Assembly (NCBI GenBank): GCA_947652605.1
Contig: OX393579.1
Location: forward strand, 23,581,674 to 23,645,673
Length of the DNA: 64,000 bases
Direction: 5' to 3'
Source of the DNA: Elmis aenea
Taxonomy: Eukaryota > Arthropoda > Insecta > Coleoptera > Elmidae
Shown: in pieces, positions 10,990 to 21,070 of the stretch
Layout: each line of letters starts with the position of its first letter
How positions within the stretch are numbered: the first letter of the stretch is position 1
Notes under the pieces: generated by a model
Database searches by the model: none
What the model was told of the DNA's origin: nothing
The model's input: the letters and a program-made list of their open reading frames with translations, nothing else
Program-made: the position numbers and the translations under genes

Positions 10990-11250
10990 ATATCAAAAGT
11001 TTGTTCAAGCAAGGCTATTCACGATCCGATGAACGATCGATCATCAATATCGCGTTGTAGCAGTCTCTAATAGTTCATCGGATGGTTAGTCCGCCGTTCC
11101 AGCAGTTATCGGATCAATTCATGAACTAGTTTGTTGACGGTAGAAATAGTACATAACCGAAGGCAAGATCTATAGCTAAATTTTTACTCGCATGCGCTGT
11201 TTTAAAGTAACGTGATCTCTGGTAGCTAAGCGTCGCCCTTCTATAACTTC
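10990..11250 (+). repeat. Dispersed repeat family P, copy 1
   Basis: It shares a block order with 20825-21070 (inverted) and 58805-59005: GTTTGTTC, then AGTTCATCGGA, CAGCAGTTATCG, ATCAATTCATGAACTAG, GTTGACGG, AGTACAT..CGAA.GCAAGA, then ATTTTTAC.CGCATGCGCT. No terminal duplication or coding sequence is identified. The conserved GCATGCGC core is palindromic. Confidence 0.65.
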
Positions 11251-13301
11251 TATAACTATTAATTAATTTCGCCACTTTAAATATCATGTATTAAATGTTA
11301 TAGGATTAATATATTGTTTACTTTTTTCTTGTTTTAGTTAACTTTAACTTAGGTTTCACATAGTAACGTTTGTGTTTTCATCTTATTTTAGAAGTGATTG
11401 ACGCCTTAAAACCGAAATTGCTTTTTTCGTACCTATTTCTGAATATATACCTCACAATGTATTCATTCATTTTGTTTTATTACTCGAGTAAAAATAAAAT
11501 CTGAATATATTACACGAAATTACATACAACCGAAAATTGCTGAATTCTGGTGGGATTCCAGCCATGAATCAGGATTACCTTTTCAGAACCTACTACGTGT
11601 TTATCGCCCTGTTACGAACAATATGCATTTTGTATATAATAAATTATGAACTAACATAGATAACACAAATAATGGCTGCTGTCAATAGCTATTGTTACGC
11701 ATTGTAGTTTACTCAAGCCCAGTAGAATATGGTAATGTATCATTAATGGATATCATTCAGCGTTTGAAATACGAAACTTTCGTTCGCCGAAATTTAAAAT
11801 ATGCGTTCATTTTTCAAACTAGCTATACATTTATTATTTTATTAAGAAGTGAAGATTATTTAATAAATACTTCAACAAATATTATTTTAAGATTAGGTAC
11901 TTTTTAGTATCTACATATTTAAAAATTCAGTACTTTTGCAATTTATTTACACAGTATTTACTTTGTGTTATGTGTGATTATAACTTAACATCGCCAAGTC
12001 TTTTAGTATAACACTAATCATTGGCACAATTCTGAAAAACTTGCCAAAAATTTTTTCATTTAGAAATAGGAATGTCATATATTTATGAGGTTAATTAAGC
12101 GGCACGAGACAAGTATAGACATACGTGTATCCACAACAAGAGAACATTTTGGAAATCATAACTAGAACAAAACTTTTTACTAGTGGCCCTTTTGCTTACA
12201 AAGCACATAGTGCAAGAATCTCCGATGTACTTGAATCAGAATATAGAGACAAATGAAATCATATCGTTTAGGAATGATATTTTAGAAGTGGGTAGTAGAT
12301 TTATTCATATGAACTTAATAACAGAATGAGTTGGACGTGCAGTATTCTCTTATATGTGTTTTTTAGTAGCAACTCTTATTAAGTTTAAATGCTTTTTCCT
12401 TATATTTGTTTTTGGTATAATGTTGGAGCACGTACAAACCGAGATACAATCTTCAGGTCGATTCTAGAAATGTATAAAAGTGTATGTTTTTGAACGTAAA
12501 TAAATTTGTGACAATTTTTTTTAATTGTTTACGAACAACAGTTCTCACCGTATAAAAAACTGGACAAAACACTGTTTTTATCTGTAAAACTCGTGTTTTC
12601 CCTTGGCTTTTGTTGATGGTGTTATTAGACAATTTTAACGCCAAACTGTTGATTGACAGACGAACTCATTATAAATAATTGGTGCAGGTAAAAATAATTT
12701 TTGCTTAATATTGTGTTTGTACAAATACATTTAGATTTGGCACAGCCACATAATTTAGCCAAGTGATTACACGAATGTATGTAATGTTAAAAATATCTAA
12801 AACTTAGGCTTCTTTTTTACTTAAAAGTTGTTGTAGTTTTCGCATATGTTTTACTAATTGCGCACCCAAGAAATTTGGAGAGACTGGCGGATGTACGTAT
12901 GTGCATTGCGATTATTTTTAATGAATTTCTGGCACTGGACGAATCACCTACCTAAACCTATATGCTTTTATTTTTATTTTCAGAAAGTAAATGTATGATA
13001 AATTTGAAAAACCTTGGAGTATTTGACGTTCTAATTATTCCAACTAAATATTACAGGTGAAACCTCTATGACTTGTTACATCTGTAACTCGATGATCTCT
13101 TGTTCGACTTTTAAAAAAATCCGTTGTAATCGATGACGAACTGTAAGAATTATTCTAATAACATTATTTTCCTATAAACTTTTAAGACCCTTCCTTAATT
13201 GCATATTTTGCAGAATCCCTCCAAGTAGATTTACCTCCGGAACTCGATTTTTATAAGCTCCCCTTGAAAGTCGAGTAAAAGAGGTTTCACCTTTATTATG
13301 A
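11251..13301. other. AT-rich stretch without recognised genes
   Basis: Short AT-driven frames only (for example 11692-11907 and 12453-12644). The segment 12090-12330 is somewhat coding-like on the plus strand (ISFRNDILEVGSRFIHMN) but broken and unrecognised. Confidence 0.4.
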
Positions 13302-13490
13302 TTATTCCATATTGGAAGAAAAATCAAGCAAAAAGAGTGGATGCCGTCGAATCTAACCTCGAAATTGCAAAGTTTAGCCCAAAAGCGCCAAGTTGAAGAT
13401 GAATACGACAGCTTCAGCAAACATATTGCTGCACAATTAAGGCAGTTGCCAGTACGTAACTTTGGCATTCTGCAAGAAAAAAAAAACTAA
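13302..13490 (+). pseudogene. BESS-motif fragment of a MADF-BESS-type protein
   Basis: The frame 13302-13490 contains RQVEDEYDSFSKHIAAQLRQ followed by LPVRNFGILQEK. This is the pattern of the BESS motif (acidic D-x-Y/F, then an amphipathic helix with L..LP and a second helix) found at the C-terminus of Adf-1-like MADF-BESS proteins in insects. An A-run at 13476-13486 leads into a stop and probably marks a frameshift. A parallel frame just upstream reads EEKSSKKSG, similar to the linker of these proteins. The MADF domain itself is not recognisable. It could be a dead copy of a host gene-family member or a piece of a MADF-carrying transposon. Confidence 0.5.
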
Positions 13491-13764
13491 TCTAAAACCA
13501 TCTTCAAGAAATTGATTCAAGAGTTTCTGGAAAAAATTTGAAATAGTGGATAATGAAATTGTTAACAATAAACCAAGTGAGGAAACCCTGCCCCCACTGG
13601 CGAGATATCGAAGTGTAACCTTAAGCGTAGCGGTGTTTGATTTATGGCACATTGTAATAAATATGTTTCTTGCTTTATTTTGAAATAAACGTAAACTTAC
13701 AACGTCATTCGATGTTACCATGAAATACAAATATTTTCTTCGTGTCGGTAAAAAAATGATTATA

Positions 13765-14686
13765 CAGGTTGTCCCAGATAACATTTCCAGCATTGGGATC
13801 TCGCTTATCATAAGAGATACAGGTTTGCTTAAATTAGATGAATTATTCCAAGTATGAGAGGAGTTACAATCAATTTAGTACAAAATTCCTCGTACTTCAG
13901 ATGTTACAGCAAAAATATGAAAATGTTAAATTTCTTTTTTCTCTCATAAATAACATAACATAAAAATATCTAAAAATAATCTTCATAAATATTTTTGATA
14001 TTTACAACAATAATGGAGATATGACACATTATTAATATGACAAAAAAACACTTTCTATTCAATAACTCGAAAACCGGAAATGATAGAATATTTTTGAAAA
14101 CGGTTCTGAGTTTGTCTCAAAAAACTGCACATTTTTGGTAATTTAACCGTTTCTCTATCTTCAATATTAACCGAGATACCCATGCAATCCCATCGAATTT
14201 GGACCACTCTGTATAGATAGCTTGATAGGTGATTGGTAAAATACGATTCTTCTTGTTTTTGTGACTTATTTATAAAAATTAGATACAGCAAGTAATATCT
14301 TATTAAAAAGGAATAAAAAGCACATTTAACTGTCCCATAGCCTACTTCGCGGCCCATGAGAAAAAATGAAGTTAGGGGTAATAACTCAAAAATGGTAAGT
14401 GGTAAAAAATCTAAAATAACAGTTACATTCTCCATTAAAAAGTACATGAAGATAGTACAAATAAAATTGATCTAATTATTAAGACAAAAAAATTACGAGA
14501 GAAAAAAGAAATTCAACCTTTTCATATTTTTTTGCTATAAAATCTGAAGTACGAGGAATTTTTTACCTTTAAAAATTGATTTTAGCCTCCTCTCTTACTT
14601 AGGAATAATTCATCTAATTTAAGCAAACCTGTATCTCTTATAATAAGCGTGATCTCCATGCTGGAAATGTTATCTGGGACACCCTG
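13765..14686. mobile_element. Non-autonomous ITm element, same family as 50466-52156
   Basis: The ends are TA|CAGGTTGTCCCAGAT at 13763-13779 and ATCTGGGACACCCTG|TA at 14672-14688. The inverted arms, about 190 bp on the left, include CCAGCATTGGGATCTCGC and its near complement. The right part (14215-14686) matches 51690-52156 closely, including CCTACTTCGCGGCCCATGAG against the related block near 51810. The middle (about 13975-14211) is foreign and belongs to the family at 59393-60023. The frame at 14055-14447 (minus) crosses these repeats and is not a gene. Confidence 0.75.
13975..14211 (-). mobile_element. Half element of the 59393-60023 family, nested
   Basis: It shares AACCGGAAATGATAG, AAAAACTGCACATTTTTG and CCCATCGAATTTGGACCA with 59393-60023 and ends in CCACTCTG|TA at 14205-14213. 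Only one half is present, sitting between the two arms of the surrounding element. Confidence 0.65.
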
Positions 14687-14689
14687 TAT

Positions 14690-15289
14690 ATTATTTTAGG
14701 GACACCATAAATGTAAATTATGACAAAAGATATTACATTAATCTTCTGAAATTTCTGTTTTAGTTCAGTATACTTTTAAATATTTTGCAAACGTTTACCC
14801 CGTAAATATTCGCATTACTTATGGAGGATTTTTTTTTCCGAGGATATTGTTAGCGTTATGGTCGCGTAGTTTCTATGTTATGTGTATCGGCAGTACAAAT
14901 AGCATACCTGTGCGGAATACGTTTTCAATCGGGCTCGGAACAAATATAAGAACGCATGAAAAATGAAAGTTCATAAAATAGGAACGTCTCGATAATCCAA
15001 TTTCACCGCCAGTTTCACTCTTAACGGCTGGCCAACCGTCGCTCTAAAATTGTGTGAACGTATATCGAAAATTGGATATAGAAGACATACGCATTTTTCA
15101 GGTTAATCGAAACGGTGGAAGCATAGATTTATAAAAATTTGCTTGTCGAACATACATACACCTTTACAAATTTTGTACGAATGTATGGTGATTTTACATA
15201 AAAAGTTTTTTCCCGTTCAGTGCAGAAAAATATTTCAGGGATGATATTGTTTTCTTTTGCAAAAATAATACCGACTAATTTTAAACGGG
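14690..15289. other. Stretch without recognised genes
   Basis: No repeat ends or coding motifs are seen between the ITm element and the hAT-like fragment. Confidence 0.45.
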
Positions 15290-15596
15290 GCATGGTAACG
15301 GTGCAATTAGAAAATGACCTATGGGTGCTAGACACAAAAAGTGAGCCGTAAGAAAGAGCTGCAGGGGGTCCAGGGGGCAGCAACCCCCCGAGTAACAGCG
15401 CCATAGGCAATTTTTTAAATTTTCAAGGTCAAACGTACCCAAAAATAGCATTTATTAGTAAAATAAACAAACAATATATTTTGTATGTATGGACTACTTG
15501 TCGCGCAATTTTGAAATGCGGTAATTATATCTTTGGTTCTTTTCAAACTTTCGGGGGGGATTTATCCCCTTAATCCCCCCCTTGTGTACGCCACTG
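15290..15596. mobile_element. hAT-like element remnant, right end
   Basis: The right end reads TTGTGTACGCCACTG at 15582-15596, the complement of a hAT-style CAGTGGCGTACAC terminus. Next to it are runs of C and G (CGGGGGGGATTTATCCCC) and, further left, GGGGGTCCAGGGGGCAG with CAACCCCCCG. These G/C runs stand out sharply from the AT-rich surroundings and are typical of such element ends. The left terminus was not found. The minus-strand frame 15129-15410 overlaps it and is not called as a gene. Confidence 0.5.
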
Positions 15597-15834
15597 GTTC
15601 AGTGCGTGCAAATGTTTAAAATATAAAAGTCGCGTTTTGAACATAAAAATATGAAGGAAGTTTCTGACTTGTAGTATTTCTGTAATTATTTGTTAATTTT
15701 ATTTTTGCTTTTAAAAAACTGTGGTTAAGTTTACGTCAAAAAATTACGTTTAATTGCCTTTTTTTTAATATATAAGGCAATAAATATTTTTTTATCACGT
15801 TACATGACTAAAAATTTAGTACAAAACTGTAACA

Positions 15835-16127
15835 TTCACGAATGCCAGACTAGGAACAGAAACGACTTTAGACTACCGAAATTTATGAAAACAAATACAC
15901 AGAACGCCTTGTACTACAAAGGGCTCAAGATTTTTAATGAATTACCTGTGGAAATTAAACAAACAACATCGATACAAATTTAAAAAAATCATGCGTAGAA
16001 TATGTAAACAGTTATGTTAAGATAAAATAATTTAAGAGAATATGTACAAATAAACATAAGTAGTGTGAAGTTAATGTAAAATTAACTAAAAGCTAAATAA
16101 AGATTTATCATTATTATTATGCATATA
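15835..16127 (+). pseudogene. 3' end of a non-LTR retrotransposon (jockey/CR1-type)
   Basis: The frame around 15840-15985 reads ECQTRNRNDFRLPKFMKT followed by NALYYKGLKIFNELPVEIK. This is the usual C-terminal tail of jockey/CR1-type polyproteins (TRNxxxFRLP, then LYKGxKxFNxLPxEIK). After a stop there is about 130 bp of UTR ending in AATAAAGATTTATC and an ATT-repeat tail (16112-16124). A trinucleotide-repeat tail with no poly(A) fits these clades. The element is cut at its 5' side. Confidence 0.75.
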
Positions 16128-16219
16128 ATACAACCTTTTTTTTAAATAGCCACAGCACTTTATATCCCAATAATGAGAGTTGAAATTAAATTGCCCAGTA
16201 TTGATCTCTTCTTGTTTAA

Positions 16220-16774
16220 TTCTGTGGTCGGCGGGAAAAAGCACTTAAGTCAAAAAGTGAAATTTTTTTATAATAAACCTTACCTATACCATTCATATTG
16301 TTATGTTCTTATACTGGTAATTTGCAATTTCGGCACTTGTTTCCTGTTTATAATGTTTGTTCCATTTCACGTATTTTTATTAATAATATTTTTCCATTGC
16401 AATGAAATTTTGTGTAATCAAAAAATAATAAAAGTTATATTTAAAAATGAGTATTTTATGTTTACTCCATTAATTTTTTTTTAATTCTACATAAACAATA
16501 TATTTTTTAAGAATAAACGAGTTAAACTGAATATGTCTATTTGTTAACATTTGTGAAAAACTACTTAAGTTATACTTATTTCATGCCAGTTTAAGTCAAG
16601 TATTTACTGTTTATTAAAAAATTTCATCATGTTGACATATTGCGATAATTTAATACTTAATTTTAAGTAAAATATACCATACAAGTAAAATTTAAACACA
16701 TGATAATCAGTAAAATAAAAAAACGTTGCTCCTGAAAAATTGCACTTTTGTGACTTTTACCGCTGACCACAGAA
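16220..16774. mobile_element. TTAA-flanked non-autonomous element
   Basis: TTAA lies at 16216-16219 and 16775-16778. The terminal inverted repeats are TTCTGTGGTCGGCGGGAAAA on the left and, as complement, TTCTGTGGTCAGCGGTAAAA on the right. The TIR continues with AARTCAAAAAGTGAAATTTT-like sequence. The length is 555 bp. The TTAA target points to a piggyBac-like transposase acting in trans, although the ends lack the usual CCC. The AT-rich body has no coding capacity of note; the frame 16173-16484 is rich in F and I, as expected by chance. Confidence 0.65.
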
Positions 16775-16778
16775 TTAA

Positions 16779-17783
16779 TGTACGAAATAAAGATTGGGTG
16801 CATAAAACAGAAAGTATTTTGTAAGGTACGTTTTATTTAAATTTTTCAATTTTACGAAAATAATTTTAAGCTTGAGGCTATCGCGCTTTGGAATTTTTCG
16901 GCATGTAATTTCGTTGAAAAATATTCTCGCGAAATAAATTAATTTTCATATCGCAGCTGATTTTCGTCCGTACCTTTAATGAAGATTTTATCGCTGCATG
17001 TTTGGTCTTTATGTTGTGACTCGTCAAGTGAATTTTTTTTTATAAATTAAATTTTTCCGATATTGTTGGTTTTATTCTTCAATCATGTTGGTTAAACTTA
17101 CGATAAATGTAACTTTTTATTAATAGAAAAGAAGTCATTTCGACATCGCTTTTTATCTTTATATTATATTATACTTTTACATATGTAATGTCGACTATCT
17201 TTCATTTTTACGATCCGAAATAACTCTGTTGATGGAAATATCATTCAAAGAATGTTGGCGGCCTGATTTCGTGTAACACTCGCGTTAAAAATTCTAACGA
17301 TCTTTCAAAAAATCACCTTGAATTTGACGTCGTAGGAGATCTTACATTAGTGTGCTTCGAATTATTACCATGTTGCACGTGAACGTTTTTCATTTAAATT
17401 GTCGTTTTTATATCGGCTGTTATAAGGATTTGTTGTATCGATTCAACATTAGTATTGTTTTTGTAAATAGCATGGTTTAAATATCAGTACGAAAATTGTA
17501 ACGAAGATTATAACTGAAGTAAAATATCGATATGGTATTTGAAATTAGTGAACAAAATAGATTATTAAAACAATAATTTTATTTCAATTGCATTTCTGGA
17601 AATCTTGGTCTTATATATTTTTTGTAATATTTCGGGGAAATACTAACAAATTTAAAGAGATATTTTGTGTACATTTGAAAAATAACTAACTGTCTATGAA
17701 TAACTGATCCGACAAAATTGCAGTATCAATTTTGTCAACATATTGACGTTAAGATTGAAGATGTTACAATTATTATTTTATTT
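16779..17783. other. AT-rich stretch without recognised genes
   Basis: No element ends or coding segments are seen. Confidence 0.45.
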
Positions 17784-17949
17784 CTGGCCTAGGTCGGTAA
17801 AGATGTCGGTAAGTATTTAAAGAATGATCGGAAATAACTGACTTTTTACACGAACGTAGAAAATAGTTATTTACATAACAAGACCGGAAAGTGGTACTTT
17901 ACTGGACGAGTAGGCAGTTCTTGGATGAGCCGTAGGCGAGTCCTGGAAG

Positions 17950-18740
17950 CAGTGGCGGCTTTTCAATAAGTGCACATGTGCACGTGCACCCCCAACTTAC
18001 AATCCCAACTATGTCTCTTCTAATCATATTTCAACCAGTTAAAATGTATTAACTAAATGAAGTTATTTTTATTTCATTTTACATTTCATCCTGAGTCAGG
18101 ACCGGACCGGGACTCGAAACGCCTAAATCCCCGTGAAGCGTAGTGTAGTCGCTGCCGTGCACTGCTCAAGCCATCTCGGACTCTGATTGGAGGAGCCGTT
18201 ACCCCGCTAACCCTTTGTTCCCCGTAACTGTCGTAATTCTTAAGCTCGCCTATTGCACAGTCGACATGTGTGCTGTTAATTTTGATATATCGGTTTTCGG
18301 TTTATCGCGTTGGTTTGTTATTATCGTTCTGCAAATATAACGGGATATTCGGCTTGTGTTAGCGTGCAATATTTAAAAACAATTCGTTTTTCTTATTTAT
18401 CTTTCGAAGAAGGTAAAAATCAAGAGTGCCGGTCGTCCAAAACCGAATTTGTTAATCACGAATGTAACAAAGTGCAAAACTCGTGACTAAAAAAAAAAAC
18501 TTTTAACATAGAAACTTATGAAAAAAGTAATTGGTTCTGTGGGTGTGATGTTACTAGTAGTCTATACTGTTTTCCTTGTTTATTATTTGCAAGTCATGAT
18601 CAAACAGAATGGACAAAATCAGACGTTAAAGATTTAATTCATTTAACAAATCAAAAAACATCAAAGTTCAAGTTTGCTCCCCTCCTTTTTTTGAAAATAA
18701 TAAGTGCACCCCCAAAATATCAACCCACGCGCTGCCACTG
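17950..18740 (+). mobile_element. hAT element, internally deleted, inserted in repeat H
   Basis: Eight-bp duplications CCTGGAAG lie at 17942-17949 and 18741-18748. The terminal inverted repeats are CAGTGGCGGC on the left and, as complement, CAGTGGCAGC on the right, both standard for hAT. The next bases form a GTGCACATGTGCACGTGCAC palindromic stretch on the left, echoed by GTGCACCCCC on the right. The 791-bp body keeps N-terminal transposase coding. A CAGTGG TIR, an 8-bp target and a TTF-type zinc finger remnant agree on the class. The empty site can be read from the related repeat at 27155-27510. Confidence 0.9.
18400..18665 (+). pseudogene. N-terminal remnant of a hAT transposase (TTF-type zinc finger)
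   Basis: The frame reads KIKSAGRPKPNLLITNVTKC and then, after a stop near 18488, SNWFCGCDVTSSLYCFPCLL followed by FASHDQTEWTKSDVKDL. The linker GRPKPNL and the W.CGC....LYCFPCLLF block are the signature of the TTF/BED-like zinc finger region of hAT transposases of the zinc finger MYM/THAP12-like group. The catalytic RNase-H-like and dimerisation regions are absent. The fragment lies between the hAT ends, so the element cannot encode its own transposase. Confidence 0.75.
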
Positions 18741-19050
18741 CCTGGAAGCATACGAGTACGAGTAAAGACACTTTCCAGGTGTGTTACGTACAAAATCTTT
18801 TCTGCGTCCGCCAATTACACCAAAACCACTATTGTCGCCATCCATAATTAAACAATAACTTAACAAACTACAGGTGAAAAGGAAAAGTCGCTTGGTGGTA
18901 TAATGACGCTAGTTTGACAGCGCAAATCAACAAAACAACTCATCACCATGACAACTAGGTACTTTCTGGCCTAGGCCGATAAAGATGTATTTCCAGCCTA
19001 AACATTGATTGGAAACAACAGATTTTCTGGACGGACACAGAAAAAATAAA

Positions 19051-20824
19051 TTACTGTTGTGTTATTTGTACGTATTTTAGTTTTGTCCGGCTCCTCCACC
19101 ACTTTTATTAAATTTAGTTGTTTGACTGTTTTCTTGACTATGTTAGTAATTTAGTATTTTTTTCACTCGAAATTTTATTAGTGTTTATTTACCGCAAAAT
19201 TATTGTTTTTGGTAGTGTCCCATATGAAAAACTGCAACTCACCCTGTTAATTTTCTTTGTTATTATGCTGATATTTTGACTAATTTTTGATTTAACTGGG
19301 TCAACTTAAATAGTTGCACAATACATTTGAATCTCGCTTATAATTAGAGTTAAAGTAAGTACCTATATGTTTAAATTTGGCGAAGTTTCTAAATTTTATT
19401 AAAACAGACTTCAGATATCTACAGTTGTTTTAATTAAAGCCACAATGAATTAATCCAGTAATATGTTTTTCAAATCGATCATAAATGTCACAGCCGATTG
19501 AATGAAAATCAGATATGTGAAAACAATATAATCTTGCTTTTAACTACCTGAAAAAATTGTGTTATGCGACCACCGACTTTTTTGTTGATAATTGTTTGTA
19601 AAGACGATTTTTGGATTTGTTTGTTATCTGCTGTTGTGTTGTATTACATTGGCTTCAGTACTTTGATCCCAAGCCTAAGTGATCATTAACATTAAATGAT
19701 TTAGTAGCGTTCTAATAGCTGAATTCATGATCAGAAAGCAGAGATAATTAGTACACATGGCCTCAGATTAGCGACTCATGTACCCCTGAATCCGACGGTA
19801 TTCATAGATCATGGTTATCCTTAATCTATTGTCGATCCGTGGTCAGTTCATATTATATATTAGCGTTAGTATCTTGATGTAGGCGTAGTTTTTAGGTTAA
19901 TTAGCGCATAATAATAAACGGTTCGTTACTTAACAAACTTTGCAGTTCTCCAAGTATAATGAAATATTTATACGATAAACGAAAACCAGCCTTGTGCTAA
20001 TAATTTTAATTTTACTTGAAAAGATTCGGTTGTGAAATGACAGAATAGCTTTCGTTTTATGATTTTTTAGTAAAATCGATGTAAAAGTTCTATTATACGG
20101 GAGCAAATGACTTGCGAAGTTTGTTTGAACATTCATAATTTCCGTATCATTTGCCATTGACGTAGACAAAATCGCCTTCAACTGTTTTCGTAATATTGAG
20201 TAGTTGGTGATGGCGTGAAGTTTAGAACTGTCATTTGCACGCTTTTTTGGTTGCCGTTTGAATTATCCAGGTGGCTGGTGGCTTCATTTTCATGATAGAC
20301 GCTGATGATGTAGCGTGTGATTGCTGTGTCTGTCGGTCGCGAGTTTTTACGGACTGCCTAAAACTCACTTCAGCATTGATGAAACTGCGATTTTGACATA
20401 AATTTGTTTATTTTTATAGTGCAGCAAATTTTGTTCTAAACAGTTGTATTTTTGACCGAAAAAATGTGTTGTACAGGCAACTCTCGTTATGTAAATGTTC
20501 GATTTGCTAACATTTGTCATAATGAACGTCACAATTCATAAAATGGTTCTTAAAAGTGCATTAAAAATTTCCCACCGCGATCAATAGAAAGTAAAATTTT
20601 GGCCAAATAACATGAAAATGCATACTTGGGTGTCGAATAAAACACATAGAGTTTGTTTTAGCAGTTCATTTTGTACCAATTTATATACTAATACATGAAC
20701 TGGTTTATGTACAGGCGTCTCCGGAACACTGAAACCACATGCTTCACTGTAAATGATATTTGTGTTCATAGAAATTTGCGCATCGCAAGTGTAAACATTG
20801 TAAAAAAAACCAGTACCAACATTA
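19051..20824. other. Stretch without recognised genes
   Basis: A lone copy of the subterminal block ATCTCGCTTATAATTAGAG lies at 19331-19349, suggesting an ITm relic without recognisable ends. Frames at 19930-20181 and 20581-20769 look like chance. Confidence 0.45.
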
Positions 20825-21070
20825 AATTGGGAGGATCAGAGACCACGTTAGTTGTGAACAGCGCATGCGTGTAAAAATCAATCGATAGTTCTTGCTTTCG
20901 TTCATGTACTGTTTTTGCCGTCCACAAATAGTTTATAAATTGATTCGATATTTGCTAGAACAGCCGACTAACCGTCCGATGGACTATAGGAAACTGCGTA
21001 GATACTGATCATTCCTCGGATCGTACATAGTATTGCTAGAACAAACGTTTTGATATCGAATGTTTTCTTT
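20825..21070 (-). repeat. Dispersed repeat family P, copy 2 (inverted)
   Basis: On the complement it shows the P-family blocks: GTTTGTTCTAGCA, CCATCGGACGGTTAGTC, ATCGAATCAATTTATAAACT, AGTACATGAACGAAAGCAAG and TTTTTACACGCATGCGCTG. Compared with copy 3 at 58805, the match is good over about 250 bp. Confidence 0.65.

Larger units (their letters stand above)
17784..19050 (+). repeat. Dispersed repeat H, interrupted by a hAT insertion
   Basis: Without the hAT insert this is a unit of about 380 bp. It begins and ends with related blocks: TCTGGCCTAGGTCGGTAAAG at 17786-17805 and TCTGGCCTAGGCCGATAAAG at about 18963-18982. These lie in the same orientation, so the repeat is probably a piece of a tandem array or has terminal direct repeats. 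A second copy lies inverted at 27155-27510 and shares AGGCAGTTCTTGGATGAGCC, CATCCATAATTAAAC and TTTGACAGCGCAAATCAA. The 27-kb copy has no insert and so shows the state before insertion. Confidence 0.7.

Noticed and set aside
16173..16484. 103-codon hydrophobic frame
   Set aside because: It crosses the left border of a TTAA-flanked element and has the composition of T-rich noise.
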